The notes: generated by a model not told the origin, from the letters alone. Counted from the first letter of the stretch, positions 47,454 to 60,298 are shown. The stretch is 64,000 bases of DNA from Streptococcus sp. CSL10205-OR2 (GCF_025660655.1 NZ_JAOTIN010000009.1:19488-83487), one strand, 5' to 3'. Program-made: numbers and translations.

Positions 47454-47742
47454 AATACTCCTTATAGCCTGCTTCTTGTTTTTCTGTGATGCTACCATCA
47501 GCCAATAATTTGGAAATACTAGCTGTATCATTTGACCCTAGCTCATAAAGATCTGCTTGACTTTCAACAATTTTAACAATCGCGGCATTCCCTGTCTCTT
47601 GAATTTTATCTTTTTGCTTATTCAGATTAGGAACAAAAAGTAGGAGCAAGACCGAAATGACAAATAAGACCATCAACATTTCGATTAATGTAAAAGCTTT
47701 GACAGTTTTCTTCTTTAAAGCAATTAATAGTGTTTTTTTCAT
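47413..47742 (-). CDS. comGC: major competence pilin ComGC
   Basis: A 109-residue major pilin. The prepilin cleavage motif KAFTLIEMLMVLFVISVL is at 15-32 with Glu at position +5. The rest is a small soluble domain without the Cys pair. The ribosome site TTGGAGG is good. It polymerises into the transformation pilus after cutting by the prepilin peptidase. Confidence 0.93.
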   Translation of the reverse strand: MKKTLLIALKKKTVKAFTLIEMLMVLFVISVLLLLFVPNLNKQKDKIQETGNAAIVKIVESQADLYELGSNDTASISKLLADGSITEKQEAGYKEYYANHTEETQKVPN

Positions 47743-47745
47743 AAA

Positions 47746-48756
47746 TTAAACCTCCAAGGTTTGATAAATAGGTAAGAGCATAGCAGCATAAATCATCACA
47801 ATGACGACAGCTACAAAGAGAAAGACAATCGGTTGAATCAGTTGTGTTGCTTTTGTCACCTTGTTAAAAAATAAGCGCCAAAGTTCCTGTGCATAAATCT
47901 CTAATTCTAGTCCAAGTTTTGATTTGATTTGGCCATATTCAATGATTAAACTGAGTTCCTTGACAAAAAAAGGATAGCTAGCTATTTTTTCATGAAAAGT
48001 CATACCAGACAACAAGGCTTTCTCTAGTTCCTGACCGATTTCTTGAAACAATAGTGATTTTTGTTCTTGCATCAATTTGACAACAACAGAAAGCTCAATG
48101 CCTTGACCAATTAGATTTCCCCATTCACGAGCAAAAAGGGCACTTAAGTAGCACTGGATAAAACCACCTAAAAAAGGAATTCGACTAAGAAAGCGATAAA
48201 GTTTCATTTTCCCAAGACGATGAGACAGACCATAACCTACAATGATTAATCCTATAAGGATAAGTAAAACAGCAAAGAAAACATTTGGAAACTGCGAAAT
48301 TATCCTGGTTGCTAGATTACCATTTTCAACATCAAGCAACATATAATTTTTGAGGCCCATCATGATTAACATCATAAATCCCAGTAATACCAGGGGATAA
48401 GTGGCCACTTCAATCAGTTTTTTCTTTACGAGAATAATATTTTCAAGATAAGCATCAATCTTACTTAGACTTTTTTGAACGTTGCCATGACTATCAGCTA
48501 GTGCTATTTGCGTCACAACATTATCAGAAAAGCCAATCGAAGAAAAAATATGTGATAGGCTTAATCCACTAAGTAAACCTGCTTTCATTTGATGGGTAAC
48601 CGGCTTTTTTAACATATGGCTTCGCTCCAAGAAAGTAATGGTCTCTGATAGTGTGAAGCCACTCGCGTAGAGGTTGTTAAATAATTGAACAATCTTTTTT
48701 TGCTGTTTAAGTGATAATCTCTTCGGCTTCTTTTTGCTCCTTAGTGATATGTCCAT
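47746..48756 (-). CDS. comGB: competence type IV pilus membrane protein ComGB
   Basis: A 336-residue polytopic protein of the GspF/PilC family, the platform on which the pilus is built. Three membrane segments are visible near 140-160, 190-210 and 310-330. GspF motifs include SDNVVTQIALADSHGNVQKSL and MTFHEKI. The start is uncertain: ATG at 48754-48756 overlaps the comGA end by 50 bases and lacks a good ribosome site; a longer frame exists. Function is clear. Confidence 0.88.
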   Translation of the reverse strand: MDISLRSKKKPKRLSLKQQKKIVQLFNNLYASGFTLSETITFLERSHMLKKPVTHQMKAGLLSGLSLSHIFSSIGFSDNVVTQIALADSHGNVQKSLSKIDAYLENIILVKKKLIEVATYPLVLLGFMMLIMMGLKNYMLLDVENGNLATRIISQFPNVFFAVLLILIGLIIVGYGLSHRLGKMKLYRFLSRIPFLGGFIQCYLSALFAREWGNLIGQGIELSVVVKLMQEQKSLLFQEIGQELEKALLSGMTFHEKIASYPFFVKELSLIIEYGQIKSKLGLELEIYAQELWRLFFNKVTKATQLIQPIVFLFVAVVIVMIYAAMLLPIYQTLEV

Positions 48757-49648
48757 CTGTAAAAAGTGTTTTAAGCTGTTTATTCCATTGATTTTGGGAA
48801 TAGTTTTGGTAGTTTTCTTTGGCAAAATCAATAAGCGCTCCTCCTGCTATTAGCCTTTGATAGGCAACACCATTAAGCGTGTTGGCTAATTCTTTTTTCG
48901 TAATCCCCAATTCTAATAAACGATGATAAACCCCAGGAATACTTTTAGCATGCAGGGTTGAAAAAATGATAACACCCGTAAGACTAGCTCTAATAACCGC
49001 TCTTGCAGTCTCAGTGTCTCTAATTTCACCAATAATTAACACATCGGGTCTATGCCTTAGTGATAATTTGATGAGACGTTCATAAGTCATCTCAATACTA
49101 TTATTAATCTGAAGTTGAAGCATGTTTTCTTGTTTCATTTCAACCGGATCTTCAATCGTCATGATTTGTTTATCTGGAAATTTCTCTCTAATCAAATGAT
49201 ACATGAGAGTGGTTTTGCCACTTCCAACTGGGCCTGAAAAAAGATAGAGTCCTCTCACATATTGCTCTTGAAACATTTTTTTATCACCATCAAACCAAAA
49301 TGCTAAGCTTTCTTGATTGTCAAAAAGGAGCCGTATGACTAAACTCTCAAATCCCTTGTAATCACTCACGCTTGATAACCTTAGTGAAATGGCTTTTTCG
49401 TTATCATAAAGGTAATCACAAGCTCCTAGTTGACTACGCCTTTTTTCACCAACATTCATCCCCGAAACAAACTTGAAATGACTAATCAAACCCGCCATTT
49501 CTTCATAGGGATAAGAAGCTATCCATTTTCTATCATCTTTTATCCTCATGTATAACTCATACTGGTTACTTTTAGGAATGAGATAGATATCCTGAGCCTG
49601 TTTTTCAACAGCTTGTTTAATAATGTTTTTTCCTATTTCTTGTATCAT
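48707..49648 (-). CDS. comGA: competence pilus assembly ATPase ComGA
   Basis: A 313-residue GspE/PilB-type ATPase that powers pilus assembly. Walker A GPVGSGKT is at 139-146. The Asp box MTIEDPVEM, Walker B LIIGEIRDTETA and a His box are present. ATG at 49646-49648 follows AAGGGG. It is first of the comG operon and has a SigX-type box 21 bases upstream. Confidence 0.95.
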   Translation of the reverse strand: MIQEIGKNIIKQAVEKQAQDIYLIPKSNQYELYMRIKDDRKWIASYPYEEMAGLISHFKFVSGMNVGEKRRSQLGACDYLYDNEKAISLRLSSVSDYKGFESLVIRLLFDNQESLAFWFDGDKKMFQEQYVRGLYLFSGPVGSGKTTLMYHLIREKFPDKQIMTIEDPVEMKQENMLQLQINNSIEMTYERLIKLSLRHRPDVLIIGEIRDTETARAVIRASLTGVIIFSTLHAKSIPGVYHRLLELGITKKELANTLNGVAYQRLIAGGALIDFAKENYQNYSQNQWNKQLKTLFTDGHITKEQKEAEEIIT

Positions 49649-49668
49649 TCTTTTCCCCTTCACTAGAC

Positions 49669-49676
49669 TATTCGGA
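49669..49676 (-). promoter_or_regulatory. SigX (com/cin) box of the comG operon
   Basis: TCCGAATA on the minus strand, 7 of 8 to TACGAATA, at the same distance from the ATG as in ssbB (about 21 bases). Confidence 0.65.
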
Positions 49677-49717
49677 TTATCATCTTAAAATTAAAGATCT
49701 TTTTTGAGACAAAAAAA

Positions 49718-49739
49718 TACCGTTATTTTAATAACGGTA
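49718..49739 (-). terminator. terminator after the DUF1033 gene
   Basis: A 9-bp stem TACCGTTAT/ATAACGGTA (49718-49726 with 49731-49739) and seven T on the minus strand. Confidence 0.88.
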
Positions 49740-49793
49740 GGTATCTTTTATAAGATAAACTATTATAAGGGAAATGATATAAACATCATTTGC

Positions 49794-50156
49794 TTAAAAA
49801 TTAAGAGAACATGATGGCGGTGTTGTTACTTGATTACCTAAATTAAATTTTTCATCATGAAGTGCTTCAGGTATTATTTGGTCATCTTTTAATAATAAAA
49901 GCGAGTGGTATTGCTGAAGGTCTTCATCACAATCAACACACCAACGCTTTTCATTATCATCCCAAAAAGCTGCCATAAAATCACTTCTACTTTGGAAGCT
50001 TGGAAAAGTCCTTTTAAACTCTTCCCACTTTTTTGTATAAAAAGCGAGAGCTTCTTTAAAAGTAGAAAACGTCGTTTCTGATACGATGTCATCTTTCCAA
50101 TCTTCTAAAAACCACCACGGTTCAAAATCGCCATAAATCTCAATTACTTGATACAT
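49794..50156 (-). CDS. DUF1033 family protein
   Basis: A 120-residue acidic, tryptophan-rich soluble protein (motifs YGDFEPWWFLEDW and FWDDNEKRWCVDCDEDLQQY). The family is found in lactobacilli and streptococci, often between rpoC and comGA as here. No function is known. It is followed by a clear terminator, so it is not part of the comG operon. Confidence 0.8.
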   Translation of the reverse strand: MYQVIEIYGDFEPWWFLEDWKDDIVSETTFSTFKEALAFYTKKWEEFKRTFPSFQSRSDFMAAFWDDNEKRWCVDCDEDLQQYHSLLLLKDDQIIPEALHDEKFNLGNQVTTPPSCSLNF

Positions 50157-50235
50157 AGTTCCACATCCTTATAAAGACATTATATAGTAATATGTCTGAT
50201 TAACGAAAGGATTTGCTCATAAGGGTAATGAAAAA

Positions 50236-50254
50236 GACTCGCAAAATGCGAATC
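50236..50254 (-). terminator. terminator after rpoC
   Basis: An 8-bp stem GACTCGCA/TGCGAATC (50236-50243 with 50247-50254, one G-U) and five T on the minus strand. Confidence 0.85.
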
Positions 50255-50261
50255 TCTCTCA

Positions 50262-53200
50262 TTATTCAGTAACTCCCACTGTTTCTTCATCAGTAATATT
50301 TTCTGTTGTTTCCACTTCATTAATAGCTTGAGGTTCAATATGACGATATCTTGCCATACCAGTACCAGCTGGAATAATCTTACCAATAATAACATTTTCT
50401 TTAAGTCCAAGAAGATGGTCTTTCTTACCACGGATAGCAGCATCTGTTAAGACACGAGTTGTTTCTTGGAAGGAAGCTGCAGATAAGAAGGAATTGGTTT
50501 CTAAGGAAGCTTTGGTAATTCCCATTAAGACTGGACGGCTTGTTGCAGGAATTCCACCAGAAATCACAATCTCTTTATTGGCATCTGTAAAGTCAGAAAT
50601 ATCCATCAAAGTACCTGGTAATAAGTCAGTGTCCCCTGGATCCATAATGCGAACCTTACGAAGCATTTGACGTACCATCACCTCGATATGTTTATCTCCG
50701 ATTTCAACCCCTTGGCTACGGTATACTTTTTGAACTTCTGCTAAGAGATAGGTCTCAACAGATAAAGTATCACGAACTTCAAGTAAGTGTTTAGGTTGGA
50801 TAGACCCTTCAGTCAGGGCCTGACCACGAAGGACAGTATCACCGATAGCAACTTTTAGACGAGCTGTAAATGGCACAACATACTCTCCATCACCTGTTTC
50901 ACCTTTGACAAAGACTTTCTTAGTACGTGTTGAAGCATCTTCTTCGATATCAACAATTTCACCTTTAACTTCAGTGATAACTGCTTCCCCTTTAGGATTA
51001 CGTGCTTCAAAGATTTCCTGAATACGAGGTAAACCTTGGGTAATATCGGTATTTGAAGCCACACCACCAGTATGGAAGGTACGCATGGTCAACTGAGTAC
51101 CAGGCTCACCGATTGATTGGGCAGCAATTGTACCAACTGCTTCACCAACTTCAACCGCATCACCAGTTGCTAGGTTAATACCATAACAATGACGACACAC
51201 ACCGTGACGAGTATTACATGTAAAGACTGAACGAATAGTCACTTCTTCAACACCAGCATTAACAATTTTAGCAGCAATGTCTTCTGTAATTAATTGATTT
51301 GCACCAATCAAGACTTCACCAGTCTCAGGATGTTTCACAGATTTCTTAGAGTAACGTCCTTGCAAGCGTTCTTCAAGTGTTTCTGTGACTTCTCTATCAT
51401 CTGTAATGGCTGTGATAATCAAACCACGATCAGTGCCACAGTCATCTTCACGAATGATAACATCTTGAGCAACATCAACAAGACGACGAGTCAAGTATCC
51501 AGAGTCGGCAGTCTTAAGCGCCGTATCAGTCATTCCTTTTCTAGCACCGTGTGTTGAGAAGAACATCTCAAGTACTGAGAGACCTTCACGGAAGTTAGAT
51601 AGGATTGGAAGTTCCATAATACGACCATTAGGTGCCGCCATCAAACCACGCATCCCCGCAAGTTGAGAGAAGTTAGAGATATTACCACGCGCTCCTGAGT
51701 CCATCATCATAACGATAGGATTCTTAGGATCTTGTGTTTCAATTAAGCGACGCTCTAAGGCTTCTTTGGCTTCACGCCATGTTGTAGTGACTGCTTCATA
51801 ACGATCATCATCAGTCATCAAACCACGACGGAAGGCTTTATTAATTGATTCAACTTTAGCATGGGCAACATCAATAATTTCTTGTTTATTATCGATAACA
51901 GGAATGTCAGAGATACCTACTGTTAATCCTGCCAAGGTTGAGTGGTAGTAACCTAAGTCTTTTAATCTATCAAGAAATGCAGAGGTTTCTGTTGTTCTAA
52001 AACGTTTAAAGGTTTCAGCGATGATATTTCCTAAGTTTTTCTTCTTAAATGGTTCATTTAAAGGAAGTGCTTTAATCGCTTCTTTGACATCCGTACCAAG
52101 TTCTAAGAAATACTTATCTGGTGTACCATCTGTTAGATTACTATTGTTAGGTTCTTGTAGGTAAGGCAGATCAGCAGGCATAATTTCATTGAACAAAATT
52201 TTACCAACTGTTGTGACCATAATTTTATGTTTTTGGTGATCTTTCCAAGGCTTGTCAGTCATGCTATCAACGGCAATCCCAACACGGCTATGAAGATGAA
52301 CATAACCATTGTGAAGAGCCATAACAGCCTCATCACGATCTTTAAAGACCATGCCTTCACCTTTTCTTCCCTCATCTTCCATCGTCAAATAATAGTTACC
52401 AAGAACCATATCTTGAGATGGGGTAACAACAGGTTTACCATCCTTAGGATTAAGGATGTGTTCTGCTGCAAGCATCAAAAGACGAGCTTCTGCTTGTGCT
52501 TCTTCTGATAAAGGCACATGAATCGCCATTTGGTCCCCGTCAAAGTCGGCATTGTAGGCTTCACAAACAAGTGGATGAAGTCTAAGGGCACGTCCATCAA
52601 TAAGAACAGGTTCAAAGGCTTGAATACCAAGTCTGTGAAGAGTAGGTGCGCGGTTAAGAAGAACAGGATGTTCTTTGATGACTTCTTCTAGAATATCCCA
52701 GATGCGTTCATCCCCACGCTCGATTAAGCGTTTAGCTGCTTTAACGTTTTGGACTAAATCACGAGCAACGACTTCTCTCATCACGAATGGTTTGAATAAT
52801 TCAATCGCCATTTCACGAGGGACACCACATTGATACATTTTAAGTGTTGGACCAACAGCAATAACTGAACGTCCTGAGAAGTCTACACGTTTACCAAGAA
52901 GGTTTTGACGGAAACGTCCTTGTTTTCCTTTAAGCATGTGGCTGAGTGATTTCAATGGACGACTACCTGGTCCAGTAATTGGACGACCACGACGACCATT
53001 ATCAATCAAAGCATCAACAGCTTCTTGGAGCATTCTTTTTTCATTTTGAACAATAATACCAGGGGCATTAAGCTCTAAAAGACGTGCTAAACGGTTGTTA
53101 CGGTTGATAACACGACGATAGAGGTCATTTAAGTCACTGGCTGCAAAACGACCACCATCCAATTGAACCATTGGACGAAGATCTGGTGGGATGACTGGTA

Positions 53201-53894
53201 AGATATTTAAAATCATCCATTCAGGTTTATTACCTGATTTATTAAAGGCATCAAGAACATCTAAACGACGAACAGCCTTGATACGCTTTTGACCAGATGC
53301 TGTTTTTAATTCTTCTTTTAAGACAGCAATTTCAGCATCAAGATTAACACGTTTCAATAAATCTTGGATAGCTTCAGCACCCATTTTTGCGATAAATGAA
53401 CCATGTCCATACTCTTGTAATTTTTCACGATATTCACGTTCTGTCAAGAGTGATTTAGGCTCTAATGGTGTCTCTTTTGGATCGATGACAACATAGGCAG
53501 CAAAATAAATAATTTCTTCTAAGGAACGTGGGCTCATATCAAGTGTCAAGCCCATACGACTTGGAATACCTTTAAAATACCAAATATGTGATACAGGAGC
53601 TTTTAACTCAATGTGCCCCATACGTTCACGGCGCACTTTGGCACGAGTGACCTCAACACCACAGCGGTCACAAACAATCCCTTTGTAACGAATACGTTTG
53701 TATTTGCCACAGGCACACTCCCAATCTTTTGTAGGACCAAAGATGACCTCATCAAATAGTCCTTCACGTTCTGGTTTTAAGGTACGGTAATTGATTGTTT
53801 CAGGTTTTTTAACTTCACCATAAGACCATGAACGGACTTTGCTTGGTGAGGCTAATGTGATTTGCATACTTTTAAAACGATTTACGTCAACCAC
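50262..53894 (-). CDS. rpoC: RNA polymerase subunit beta'
   Basis: A 1210-residue subunit with the catalytic NADFDGD magnesium site near residue 450, the N-terminal zinc ribbon CACG...CDRCG near 60-78 and the second zinc cluster [11 protein letters not shown] near 885. The start codon is GTG at 53892-53894. It follows rpoB by 69 bp in the usual operon. Confidence 0.99.
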   Translation of the reverse strand: MVDVNRFKSMQITLASPSKVRSWSYGEVKKPETINYRTLKPEREGLFDEVIFGPTKDWECACGKYKRIRYKGIVCDRCGVEVTRAKVRRERMGHIELKAPVSHIWYFKGIPSRMGLTLDMSPRSLEEIIYFAAYVVIDPKETPLEPKSLLTEREYREKLQEYGHGSFIAKMGAEAIQDLLKRVNLDAEIAVLKEELKTASGQKRIKAVRRLDVLDAFNKSGNKPEWMILNILPVIPPDLRPMVQLDGGRFAASDLNDLYRRVINRNNRLARLLELNAPGIIVQNEKRMLQEAVDALIDNGRRGRPITGPGSRPLKSLSHMLKGKQGRFRQNLLGKRVDFSGRSVIAVGPTLKMYQCGVPREMAIELFKPFVMREVVARDLVQNVKAAKRLIERGDERIWDILEEVIKEHPVLLNRAPTLHRLGIQAFEPVLIDGRALRLHPLVCEAYNADFDGDQMAIHVPLSEEAQAEARLLMLAAEHILNPKDGKPVVTPSQDMVLGNYYLTMEDEGRKGEGMVFKDRDEAVMALHNGYVHLHSRVGIAVDSMTDKPWKDHQKHKIMVTTVGKILFNEIMPADLPYLQEPNNSNLTDGTPDKYFLELGTDVKEAIKALPLNEPFKKKNLGNIIAETFKRFRTTETSAFLDRLKDLGYYHSTLAGLTVGISDIPVIDNKQEIIDVAHAKVESINKAFRRGLMTDDDRYEAVTTTWREAKEALERRLIETQDPKNPIVMMMDSGARGNISNFSQLAGMRGLMAAPNGRIMELPILSNFREGLSVLEMFFSTHGARKGMTDTALKTADSGYLTRRLVDVAQDVIIREDDCGTDRGLIITAITDDREVTETLEERLQGRYSKKSVKHPETGEVLIGANQLITEDIAAKIVNAGVEEVTIRSVFTCNTRHGVCRHCYGINLATGDAVEVGEAVGTIAAQSIGEPGTQLTMRTFHTGGVASNTDITQGLPRIQEIFEARNPKGEAVITEVKGEIVDIEEDASTRTKKVFVKGETGDGEYVVPFTARLKVAIGDTVLRGQALTEGSIQPKHLLEVRDTLSVETYLLAEVQKVYRSQGVEIGDKHIEVMVRQMLRKVRIMDPGDTDLLPGTLMDISDFTDANKEIVISGGIPATSRPVLMGITKASLETNSFLSAASFQETTRVLTDAAIRGKKDHLLGLKENVIIGKIIPAGTGMARYRHIEPQAINEVETTENITDEETVGVTE

Positions 53895-53963
53895 TAGTTA
53901 TTACCTTTCTTTTTTACTTCTCATCATATTAACATTGAATAGTATTCATTGGTTAATAATTGT

Positions 53964-56900
53964 TTAAGTTAGTGAGGTTTCGTCACTGACTTTCTTTTCT
54001 TCGCTAGCAAATTCTGCTGCTTCTTGAGCTTGTTTTTCACGTGCTTTTTCAAGATCATCAACGTGCATCACATCATCATCTTCACCTTCATCAAGATCAC
54101 GAAGTTCAACTTCTCTGTCATCTTCATCAAGGACTCTCATATCTAATCCAAGAGATTGTAACTCTTTGACTAGGACACGGAATGATTCTGGAACACCTGG
54201 TTTTGGAATTGGTTTTCCTTTTGTGATAGCTTCATAAGCTTTCAAACGACCAATCACATCATCAGACTTGTAGGTCAAGATTTCTTGAAGAACGTGTGAA
54301 GCACCATAAGCTTCAAGGGCCCAAACTTCCATCTCACCGAAACGTTGTCCACCAAATTGTGCTTTACCACCAAGTGGTTGTTGGGTAACAAGTGAGTATG
54401 GTCCAACAGAACGTGCGTGTAATTTATCATCAACCATGTGGTGGAGTTTAATCATGTACATGACACCAACAGAAACACGGTTATCAAAAGGCTCTCCAGT
54501 ACGTCCATCATAAAGGACTGTCTTAGCATCGCTATCCATACCAGCCTCTTTAACAGTTTCCCACAAATCTTCTGCGGTAGCACCATCAAAGACTGGTGTT
54601 GCCATATGAACACCCAGAGTACGAGCGGCCATACCCAAGTGAAGCTCCATAACTTGACCGATATTCATCCGTGAAGGTACCCCAAGAGGATTCAACATGA
54701 TATCAACCGGTGTACCATCTGGTAAGTATGGCATGTCTTCTACTGGAACAATACGAGAAACAACCCCTTTGTTCCCGTGGCGTCCAGCCATTTTATCTCC
54801 GACTTTAACTTTGCGTTTTTGTGCGATATAAACACGAACTAACATATTAACACCAGATTGAAGTTCATCGCCATTAGCGCGTGTGAAGATGCGAACATCA
54901 CGAACGACACCATCACCACCATGTGGGACACGAAGAGAAGTATCACGAACTTCACGAGATTTGTCACCAAAAATCGCATGTAAGAGACGTTCTTCAGCAG
55001 ATAAGTCTTTTTCACCTTTTGGTGTGACTTTACCAACAAGGATGTCTCCTTCTTTAACCTCTGCACCAATGCGAATAACACCCATTTCATCAAGATCTTT
55101 AAGGGCTTCTTCACCAACGTTTGGAATTTCTCTAGTAATTTCTTCTGCACCAAGTTTAGTGTCGCGCGTTTCACTTTCAAATTCTTCTAAGTGAACTGAG
55201 GTATAGACATCGTCTTTAACCAAACGCTCACTCATGATGACCGCATCCTCAAAGTTGTAACCTTCCCAAGTCATGTAGGCAACAATTGGGTTTTGACCTA
55301 AAGCCATTTCACCATTTTCCATTGATGGGCCATCAGCAATAAAGTCTCCTTTTTCAACAAGGTCACCAACTTTTACAAGGGTTCTTTGGTTATAAGCAGT
55401 TCCTGAGTTAGAACGACGGAATTTAGTGATTTGATAAACATCAAGACCACCATCTTCTCTACGAACTTCTACTTTATCAGCATCAGAGTAGATAACTTTA
55501 CCATCATTTTGTGCAATAACAGCAGCTCCGGAATCATGAGCGGCTTGATATTCCATTCCTGTTCCAACAAGCGGTGCTTTTGGATCGATCAACGGTACAG
55601 CTTGACGTTGCATGTTGGCACCCATCAAGGCACGGTTTGAGTCGTTGTTTTCAAGGAAAGGAATACACGCTGTTGCAACCGCAACTACCTGTTTAGGAGA
55701 AACATCTACATAATCAACAGCACTTATTGGGAATTCTTGGTTATTACCTTGATGACGTCCCATAACGATTTCCTCAGCAAAAGTACCATCTTCGTTAAGA
55801 ATAGAGTTTGCTTGTGCGACAGTGTATTCATCTTCTTCATCAGCTGTCAGCCACTCAATGTCACGAGTAACCACACCTGTTTCTTTGTCAACTTTACGGT
55901 ATGGTGTTTGGATAAAACCATATTTATTTAAGTGTCCATAAGATGACAAGTTGTTGATCAAACCAATGTTTGGTCCTTCAGGTGTTTCAATCGGACACAT
56001 ACGACCATAGTGAGTATAGTGAACGTCACGGACTTCATAACCGGCACGGTCACGTGTCAAACCACCAGGTCCAAGGGCTGATAGACGACGTTTGTGTGAC
56101 AATTCAGAAAGTGGATTATGTTGGTCCATGAATTGTGATAACTGAGAAGAACCAAAGAATTCTTTGATTGCCGCTGTAACGGGTCTGATATTAATAATTT
56201 GTTGTGGTGTTAGGGTTTCATTATCTTGAACACTCATACGCTCACGCACATTACGTTCCATACGAGCTAAACCGATACGGAACTGGTTGGCTAACAATTC
56301 ACCAACGGCACGGATACGACGATTACCCAAGTGGTCAATATCATCTACTTTCCCAAGACCCTCTGAAAGGTTTAAGAAATAACTCATTTCAGCGAGAATA
56401 TCAGCTGGTGTTAGATTTCTAATTTTTTCATCTGGATTAGCATTACCAACGATAGTGACAACTCTATCTGGATCAATTGGTGAGTAAACCTTAAATTTTT
56501 GAAGAACAACAGGTTCAACAAGAACAGCATAGTCGTTTGGTGTATAGGCAAATTTGTTTAAATCACCATCAATGTGTTCTGAAATACTATCAATGATTTC
56601 ACGTGTCATTACAGTACCAGCTTCGACAAGAATTTCTCCTGTTTCAGCATCTACTAAGTTTTCTGCAATGGTTTGATTTAAAAGACGTGTTTTAACATTT
56701 AATTTTTTGTTGATTTTATAACGACCAACAGCCGCTAAATCATAACGACGTGAATCAAAGAAACGAGCAATCAAAAGACTACGAGAGCTTTCTGCTGTCT
56801 TTGGCTCACCCGGACGAAGACGCTCGTAAATTTCTTTTAAAGCTTCATCAGTTCGTGAGTCGCTTGGATTTTTGTGAATATCTTTTTCAATGGTATTTCT

Positions 56901-57551
56901 AACAAGGTCACCATCACCAAAAATATCGATGATTTCATCATCACCAGAAAATCCTAAAGCACGAATAAGGGTTGTAAATGGAATTTTACGTGTACGGTCA
57001 ATTCTAGTATAAGCAATATCTTTTGCATCTGTTTCAAGTTCCAACCATGCCCCACGATTAGGAATAACAGTTGACCCATAGCCCACTTTACCGTTTTTAT
57101 CCACTTTATCGTTGAAGTAAACACCTGGTGATCTCACCAACTGACTAACGATAATTCTTTCTGCACCATTGATGATAAATGTTCCCATCTCTGTCATTAA
57201 TGGAAAATCACCAAAGAACACCTCTTGTGTTTTAATCTCACCAGTTTCTTTATTAACTAGGCGAAATGTCACAAAAATAGGTGCTGAATAGTGAGCATCA
57301 TGAGCACGAGCTTCTTCTAGAGTGTATTTAGGTTCTTTTATTTCATAACCTAAAAATTCTAGTTCCATCGTATCTGTAAAGTTAGATACTGGAAGAACAT
57401 CCTCAAAAACTTCCTTTAACCCATGATCAAGAAAATCTTGAAATGAATCTGTTTGAATTTCAATCAAATTTGGTAAATCAAGAACTTCTTTGATTCTTGA
57501 AAAGCTACGACGTGTACGGTGTTTTCCGTATTGAACTTCATGTCCTGCCAA
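53964..57551 (-). CDS. rpoB: RNA polymerase subunit beta
   Basis: A 1195-residue subunit. The rifampicin region [20 protein letters not shown] and [12 protein letters not shown] matches the susceptible sequence (Asp and His residues of the pocket intact). The start codon is TTG at 57549-57551, with AAAGGAG before it, giving the standard [11 protein letters not shown] start. The C-terminus is a long acidic tail typical of streptococci. Confidence 0.99.
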   Translation of the reverse strand: MAGHEVQYGKHRTRRSFSRIKEVLDLPNLIEIQTDSFQDFLDHGLKEVFEDVLPVSNFTDTMELEFLGYEIKEPKYTLEEARAHDAHYSAPIFVTFRLVNKETGEIKTQEVFFGDFPLMTEMGTFIINGAERIIVSQLVRSPGVYFNDKVDKNGKVGYGSTVIPNRGAWLELETDAKDIAYTRIDRTRKIPFTTLIRALGFSGDDEIIDIFGDGDLVRNTIEKDIHKNPSDSRTDEALKEIYERLRPGEPKTAESSRSLLIARFFDSRRYDLAAVGRYKINKKLNVKTRLLNQTIAENLVDAETGEILVEAGTVMTREIIDSISEHIDGDLNKFAYTPNDYAVLVEPVVLQKFKVYSPIDPDRVVTIVGNANPDEKIRNLTPADILAEMSYFLNLSEGLGKVDDIDHLGNRRIRAVGELLANQFRIGLARMERNVRERMSVQDNETLTPQQIINIRPVTAAIKEFFGSSQLSQFMDQHNPLSELSHKRRLSALGPGGLTRDRAGYEVRDVHYTHYGRMCPIETPEGPNIGLINNLSSYGHLNKYGFIQTPYRKVDKETGVVTRDIEWLTADEEDEYTVAQANSILNEDGTFAEEIVMGRHQGNNQEFPISAVDYVDVSPKQVVAVATACIPFLENNDSNRALMGANMQRQAVPLIDPKAPLVGTGMEYQAAHDSGAAVIAQNDGKVIYSDADKVEVRREDGGLDVYQITKFRRSNSGTAYNQRTLVKVGDLVEKGDFIADGPSMENGEMALGQNPIVAYMTWEGYNFEDAVIMSERLVKDDVYTSVHLEEFESETRDTKLGAEEITREIPNVGEEALKDLDEMGVIRIGAEVKEGDILVGKVTPKGEKDLSAEERLLHAIFGDKSREVRDTSLRVPHGGDGVVRDVRIFTRANGDELQSGVNMLVRVYIAQKRKVKVGDKMAGRHGNKGVVSRIVPVEDMPYLPDGTPVDIMLNPLGVPSRMNIGQVMELHLGMAARTLGVHMATPVFDGATAEDLWETVKEAGMDSDAKTVLYDGRTGEPFDNRVSVGVMYMIKLHHMVDDKLHARSVGPYSLVTQQPLGGKAQFGGQRFGEMEVWALEAYGASHVLQEILTYKSDDVIGRLKAYEAITKGKPIPKPGVPESFRVLVKELQSLGLDMRVLDEDDREVELRDLDEGEDDDVMHVDDLEKAREKQAQEAAEFASEEKKVSDETSLT

Positions 57552-57569
57552 GTTTTCAACTCCTTTTTT

Positions 57570-57600
57570 CTAATAGGCTTGTTAAACAAGCAAGTGTCAA
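57570..57600 (-). promoter_or_regulatory. rpoB promoter with palindromic spacer
   Basis: Minus strand: -35 TTGACA (57595-57600), TATTAG as -10 at a long 19-bp spacing (57570-57575). The spacer contains the perfect repeat GCTTGTT-A-AACAAGC (57577-57591). The -10 is weak, so this is tentative. The 291-bp gap from pbp1b otherwise holds one terminator and a second 7-bp inverted repeat at 57729-57751. Confidence 0.5.
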
Positions 57601-57684
57601 CAAAATAATAGTCCTTTTTGAATTTTTAGAAAATTTAAGAATAGATTACAATTCATAAAAAATTCTAAAAATGGGCACAAAAAG

Positions 57685-57721
57685 AGCAGCTAAATCTGAC
57701 TAATAGTGTGATTTAACTGCT
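57685..57721 (-). terminator. terminator after pbp1b
   Basis: A 12-bp stem (57685-57696 with 57710-57721, one G-U), 13-base loop, then CTTTTTG on the minus strand. Confidence 0.82.
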
Positions 57722-57842
57722 GTAAGTCTTAGTTGGACAATATTTCAACTAAAACAGACGACAAAATTCTTTTACTAGTATACCTTATTTTCTATTAAAA
57801 AGCAACTATTTTTAATGATTCTCTTTGTTGTTAATCAAAGGC

Positions 57843-60257
57843 TTATGGAGTATCATCGTCTTCTTTTTGTGGTTTTTCTTCTTTTGGTTTTGGCGCTGGC
57901 GCTGGATTACTGCCAACTATTTTTGCCCAGGCTTGAGCATAATCACTATCTGTTCCTCCGATAGCAAATTTATAAGTTGTTACTCCTGGACCATTTTTAG
58001 CCCATAAACTAGTTGTAGTAGAGCCTCCCACATTGATGGTTCTACCATTGATAGAAACAGAACCAGGGCGTAATCCTGTTGAATTTAAAACAGATGCACT
58101 AATGACGCTAGGATCCATTGTAAACTTCTCAGATGTTCCTAAAATATTAGGATCTGCATTATTAATAGCTGTCACAAGATGAGCGACATAATTAGCATGA
58201 TTATTATATCCTGTTAAGGCGGCTAAAGAACTGTTATCATCGTGTCCAGCCCAAGAACCTAGAGAAACCGAAGGTGTTGATAACATTAACCAAACATCAG
58301 ACGTTTCATTGGTTGTTCCTGTTTTGCCAATCCAGTCAGCTCCTAAAAGATTACCGTTTAATCCACTTAATCTTGAAGCAAAGGTTGTTGTTGCCCCAGA
58401 ACTAATCGGGCCTCTAAGAAGCGATGTCATAATATTTGCAGTTGCTTTAGAATATACTTGTATTGGTTCAGGCTGATGTTCATAAATCACGTTACCATCT
58501 GCATCAGTAATTTTTGAAACAATGTACTCTTTGAGGAAAACCCCATTATTAGCAATGGCTTGATAGGCATTTGTTTGTTGAACAACAGAAGTTTCAATCC
58601 CACCACCTAAAGGTAAACTCTCTATATCATAATAAGGAATTGAGTAACCCATCTTTTCCATGTAACCTTTGACGTCAACACCTTCTTTAAGAAGCATTTG
58701 ATAAGTCCAAAAGGCTGGAATATTCCAAGACGTGTTAAGAGCTTCTTGAAGGGTTACCATGCTCGTTCCCTCATCGACACCATGCATAATTTTTTGACCA
58801 CTTGAAAAAGTTGTTGGATAATTTGATAAGATACTAGCACTACCCATCAATCCTTGATCAATAGCCGGACCATAGGCAAGGATTGGCTTAATACTTGAAC
58901 CTGGTGATCTATAGGTATCAAAAGCATGGTTGTTTTGATTGGTATTATAATCACGACCACCAATAAAGCCAATAACAGCACCTGTTCGATTATCCAAGAG
59001 GACATTTCCCATTTGAACTTGGCCAGTCCCATCATCTAAAAGCCCACCATAATTTCTCGCAGCATCTTGCATGGCATTGTGAACAGTTTTATTGATAGTT
59101 GTTTGGATAGTATAGCCTCCAAGTTGAATGGCTTTTAAAGCTTTTTCTTCATAGGCTTGTTTCGTGTCATCATTTTTTAAGTCCTGTTCAGAAACACCAT
59201 CTTTTTCCACCAAATAATCATACATAATATCTTTAGCTTCTGCTAATACAGTGTAGTAAAGATAATCATGATTGTCTTCAATAATGGCTTCTGGCTGTTT
59301 AAAATCTTGTCTCAAATCATAAGCCTTGTAACTCTCATAATCTGCTTTTGATAGTTGCCCTGTTCGATACATACTGTATAAAACATTTTGAGCTCTTTTA
59401 AGACCAATGGCCATATCTTCTTCTGTCTTAAACTCACCCGTTGATGTGTAAGGAGAATAAACAATAGGACTTTGAGGTAAACCAGCTAAGAAAGCTGACT
59501 GAGGGATGGTTAAATCTTTGGCAGAAACACCAAAGATACCTTGAGCAGCTTCTTCAATACCTGCAATATTTTGTCCTTTGTTATTGCGACCAAATGGCGA
59601 CACATTAAGATATTTCGTTAATATTTCATCCTTATCCATATAACGCTCAAGTGACAAGGCATAAATAATTTCTTTTGCTTTACGTTTAAAGGTTGGATCA
59701 TCACCAAGAACTTGTTGCTTGAGTAATTGTTGTGTTAACGTTGAACCACCACTTGTTTCACCTATTCCTAAAACAGAAGTCAATGTTGCACGAAAAACCG
59801 CTTTAGGAACCACACCTTTGTGGGTCATAAAATTTTCATCCTCAGTAGCAATAATGGCATTTTTGATATTTTCTGAAATCGCATCACTACCAACAGGTGT
59901 TCTTAATAAATCGGTATTAATGGTAGAAATCAGTGAATCATCTGAAAAAGTCATCTTTGAAATACTGGTCAAGCTACTGACGTCAGCAATTAAAGTTTCT
60001 CTATCAGGAATTTCAACATCATCAATTTGACTTGCAAAATAGCCAAAGCCAATCCCCATACCTAAAAAAGCAAAAAGCAAAACGATAACATAGAAAAAAT
60101 CAGACATTAGCTTCAAAGTTCTAAGAAAAACTGAGCCAATATCCATCATGCTTAATTGAGATGGTTGAGAATTTTTTTTGCCACTCATTTTATTTTTTAA
60201 GGATTGTGTTTTTTTAGTAATTATATCTTTTAAATTATCTTTATCTGATCGTTTCAT
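57843..60257 (-). CDS. pbp1b: penicillin-binding protein 1B (bifunctional class A)
   Basis: An 804-residue enzyme. A basic cytoplasmic tail precedes one membrane helix (about 50-75). The transglycosylase domain has [10 protein letters not shown] and [12 protein letters not shown]. The transpeptidase has the active serine in GSSIKP, SWN in NTSWNIPA, and KTGTT. The C-terminus is Pro/Lys/Glu rich. It is divergent from tyrS (tight 107-bp gap) and ends at a strong hairpin. Confidence 0.95.
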   Translation of the reverse strand: MKRSDKDNLKDIITKKTQSLKNKMSGKKNSQPSQLSMMDIGSVFLRTLKLMSDFFYVIVLLFAFLGMGIGFGYFASQIDDVEIPDRETLIADVSSLTSISKMTFSDDSLISTINTDLLRTPVGSDAISENIKNAIIATEDENFMTHKGVVPKAVFRATLTSVLGIGETSGGSTLTQQLLKQQVLGDDPTFKRKAKEIIYALSLERYMDKDEILTKYLNVSPFGRNNKGQNIAGIEEAAQGIFGVSAKDLTIPQSAFLAGLPQSPIVYSPYTSTGEFKTEEDMAIGLKRAQNVLYSMYRTGQLSKADYESYKAYDLRQDFKQPEAIIEDNHDYLYYTVLAEAKDIMYDYLVEKDGVSEQDLKNDDTKQAYEEKALKAIQLGGYTIQTTINKTVHNAMQDAARNYGGLLDDGTGQVQMGNVLLDNRTGAVIGFIGGRDYNTNQNNHAFDTYRSPGSSIKPILAYGPAIDQGLMGSASILSNYPTTFSSGQKIMHGVDEGTSMVTLQEALNTSWNIPAFWTYQMLLKEGVDVKGYMEKMGYSIPYYDIESLPLGGGIETSVVQQTNAYQAIANNGVFLKEYIVSKITDADGNVIYEHQPEPIQVYSKATANIMTSLLRGPISSGATTTFASRLSGLNGNLLGADWIGKTGTTNETSDVWLMLSTPSVSLGSWAGHDDNSSLAALTGYNNHANYVAHLVTAINNADPNILGTSEKFTMDPSVISASVLNSTGLRPGSVSINGRTINVGGSTTTSLWAKNGPGVTTYKFAIGGTDSDYAQAWAKIVGSNPAPAPKPKEEKPQKEDDDTP

Positions 60258-60275
60258 AAAAATACCTCATCCCAT

Positions 60276-60284
60276 ATTATAACA
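60276..60284 (-). promoter_or_regulatory. pbp1b extended -10 box
   Basis: TGTTATAAT on the minus strand, 18 bases before the ATG, with GAGGT as ribosome site between. Confidence 0.6.
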
Positions 60285-60298
60285 AAATTTAACAAGAC

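Noticed and set aside
53964..57551. Rifampicin-resistance changes in rpoB
   Set aside because: The central cluster reads as the standard susceptible sequence.
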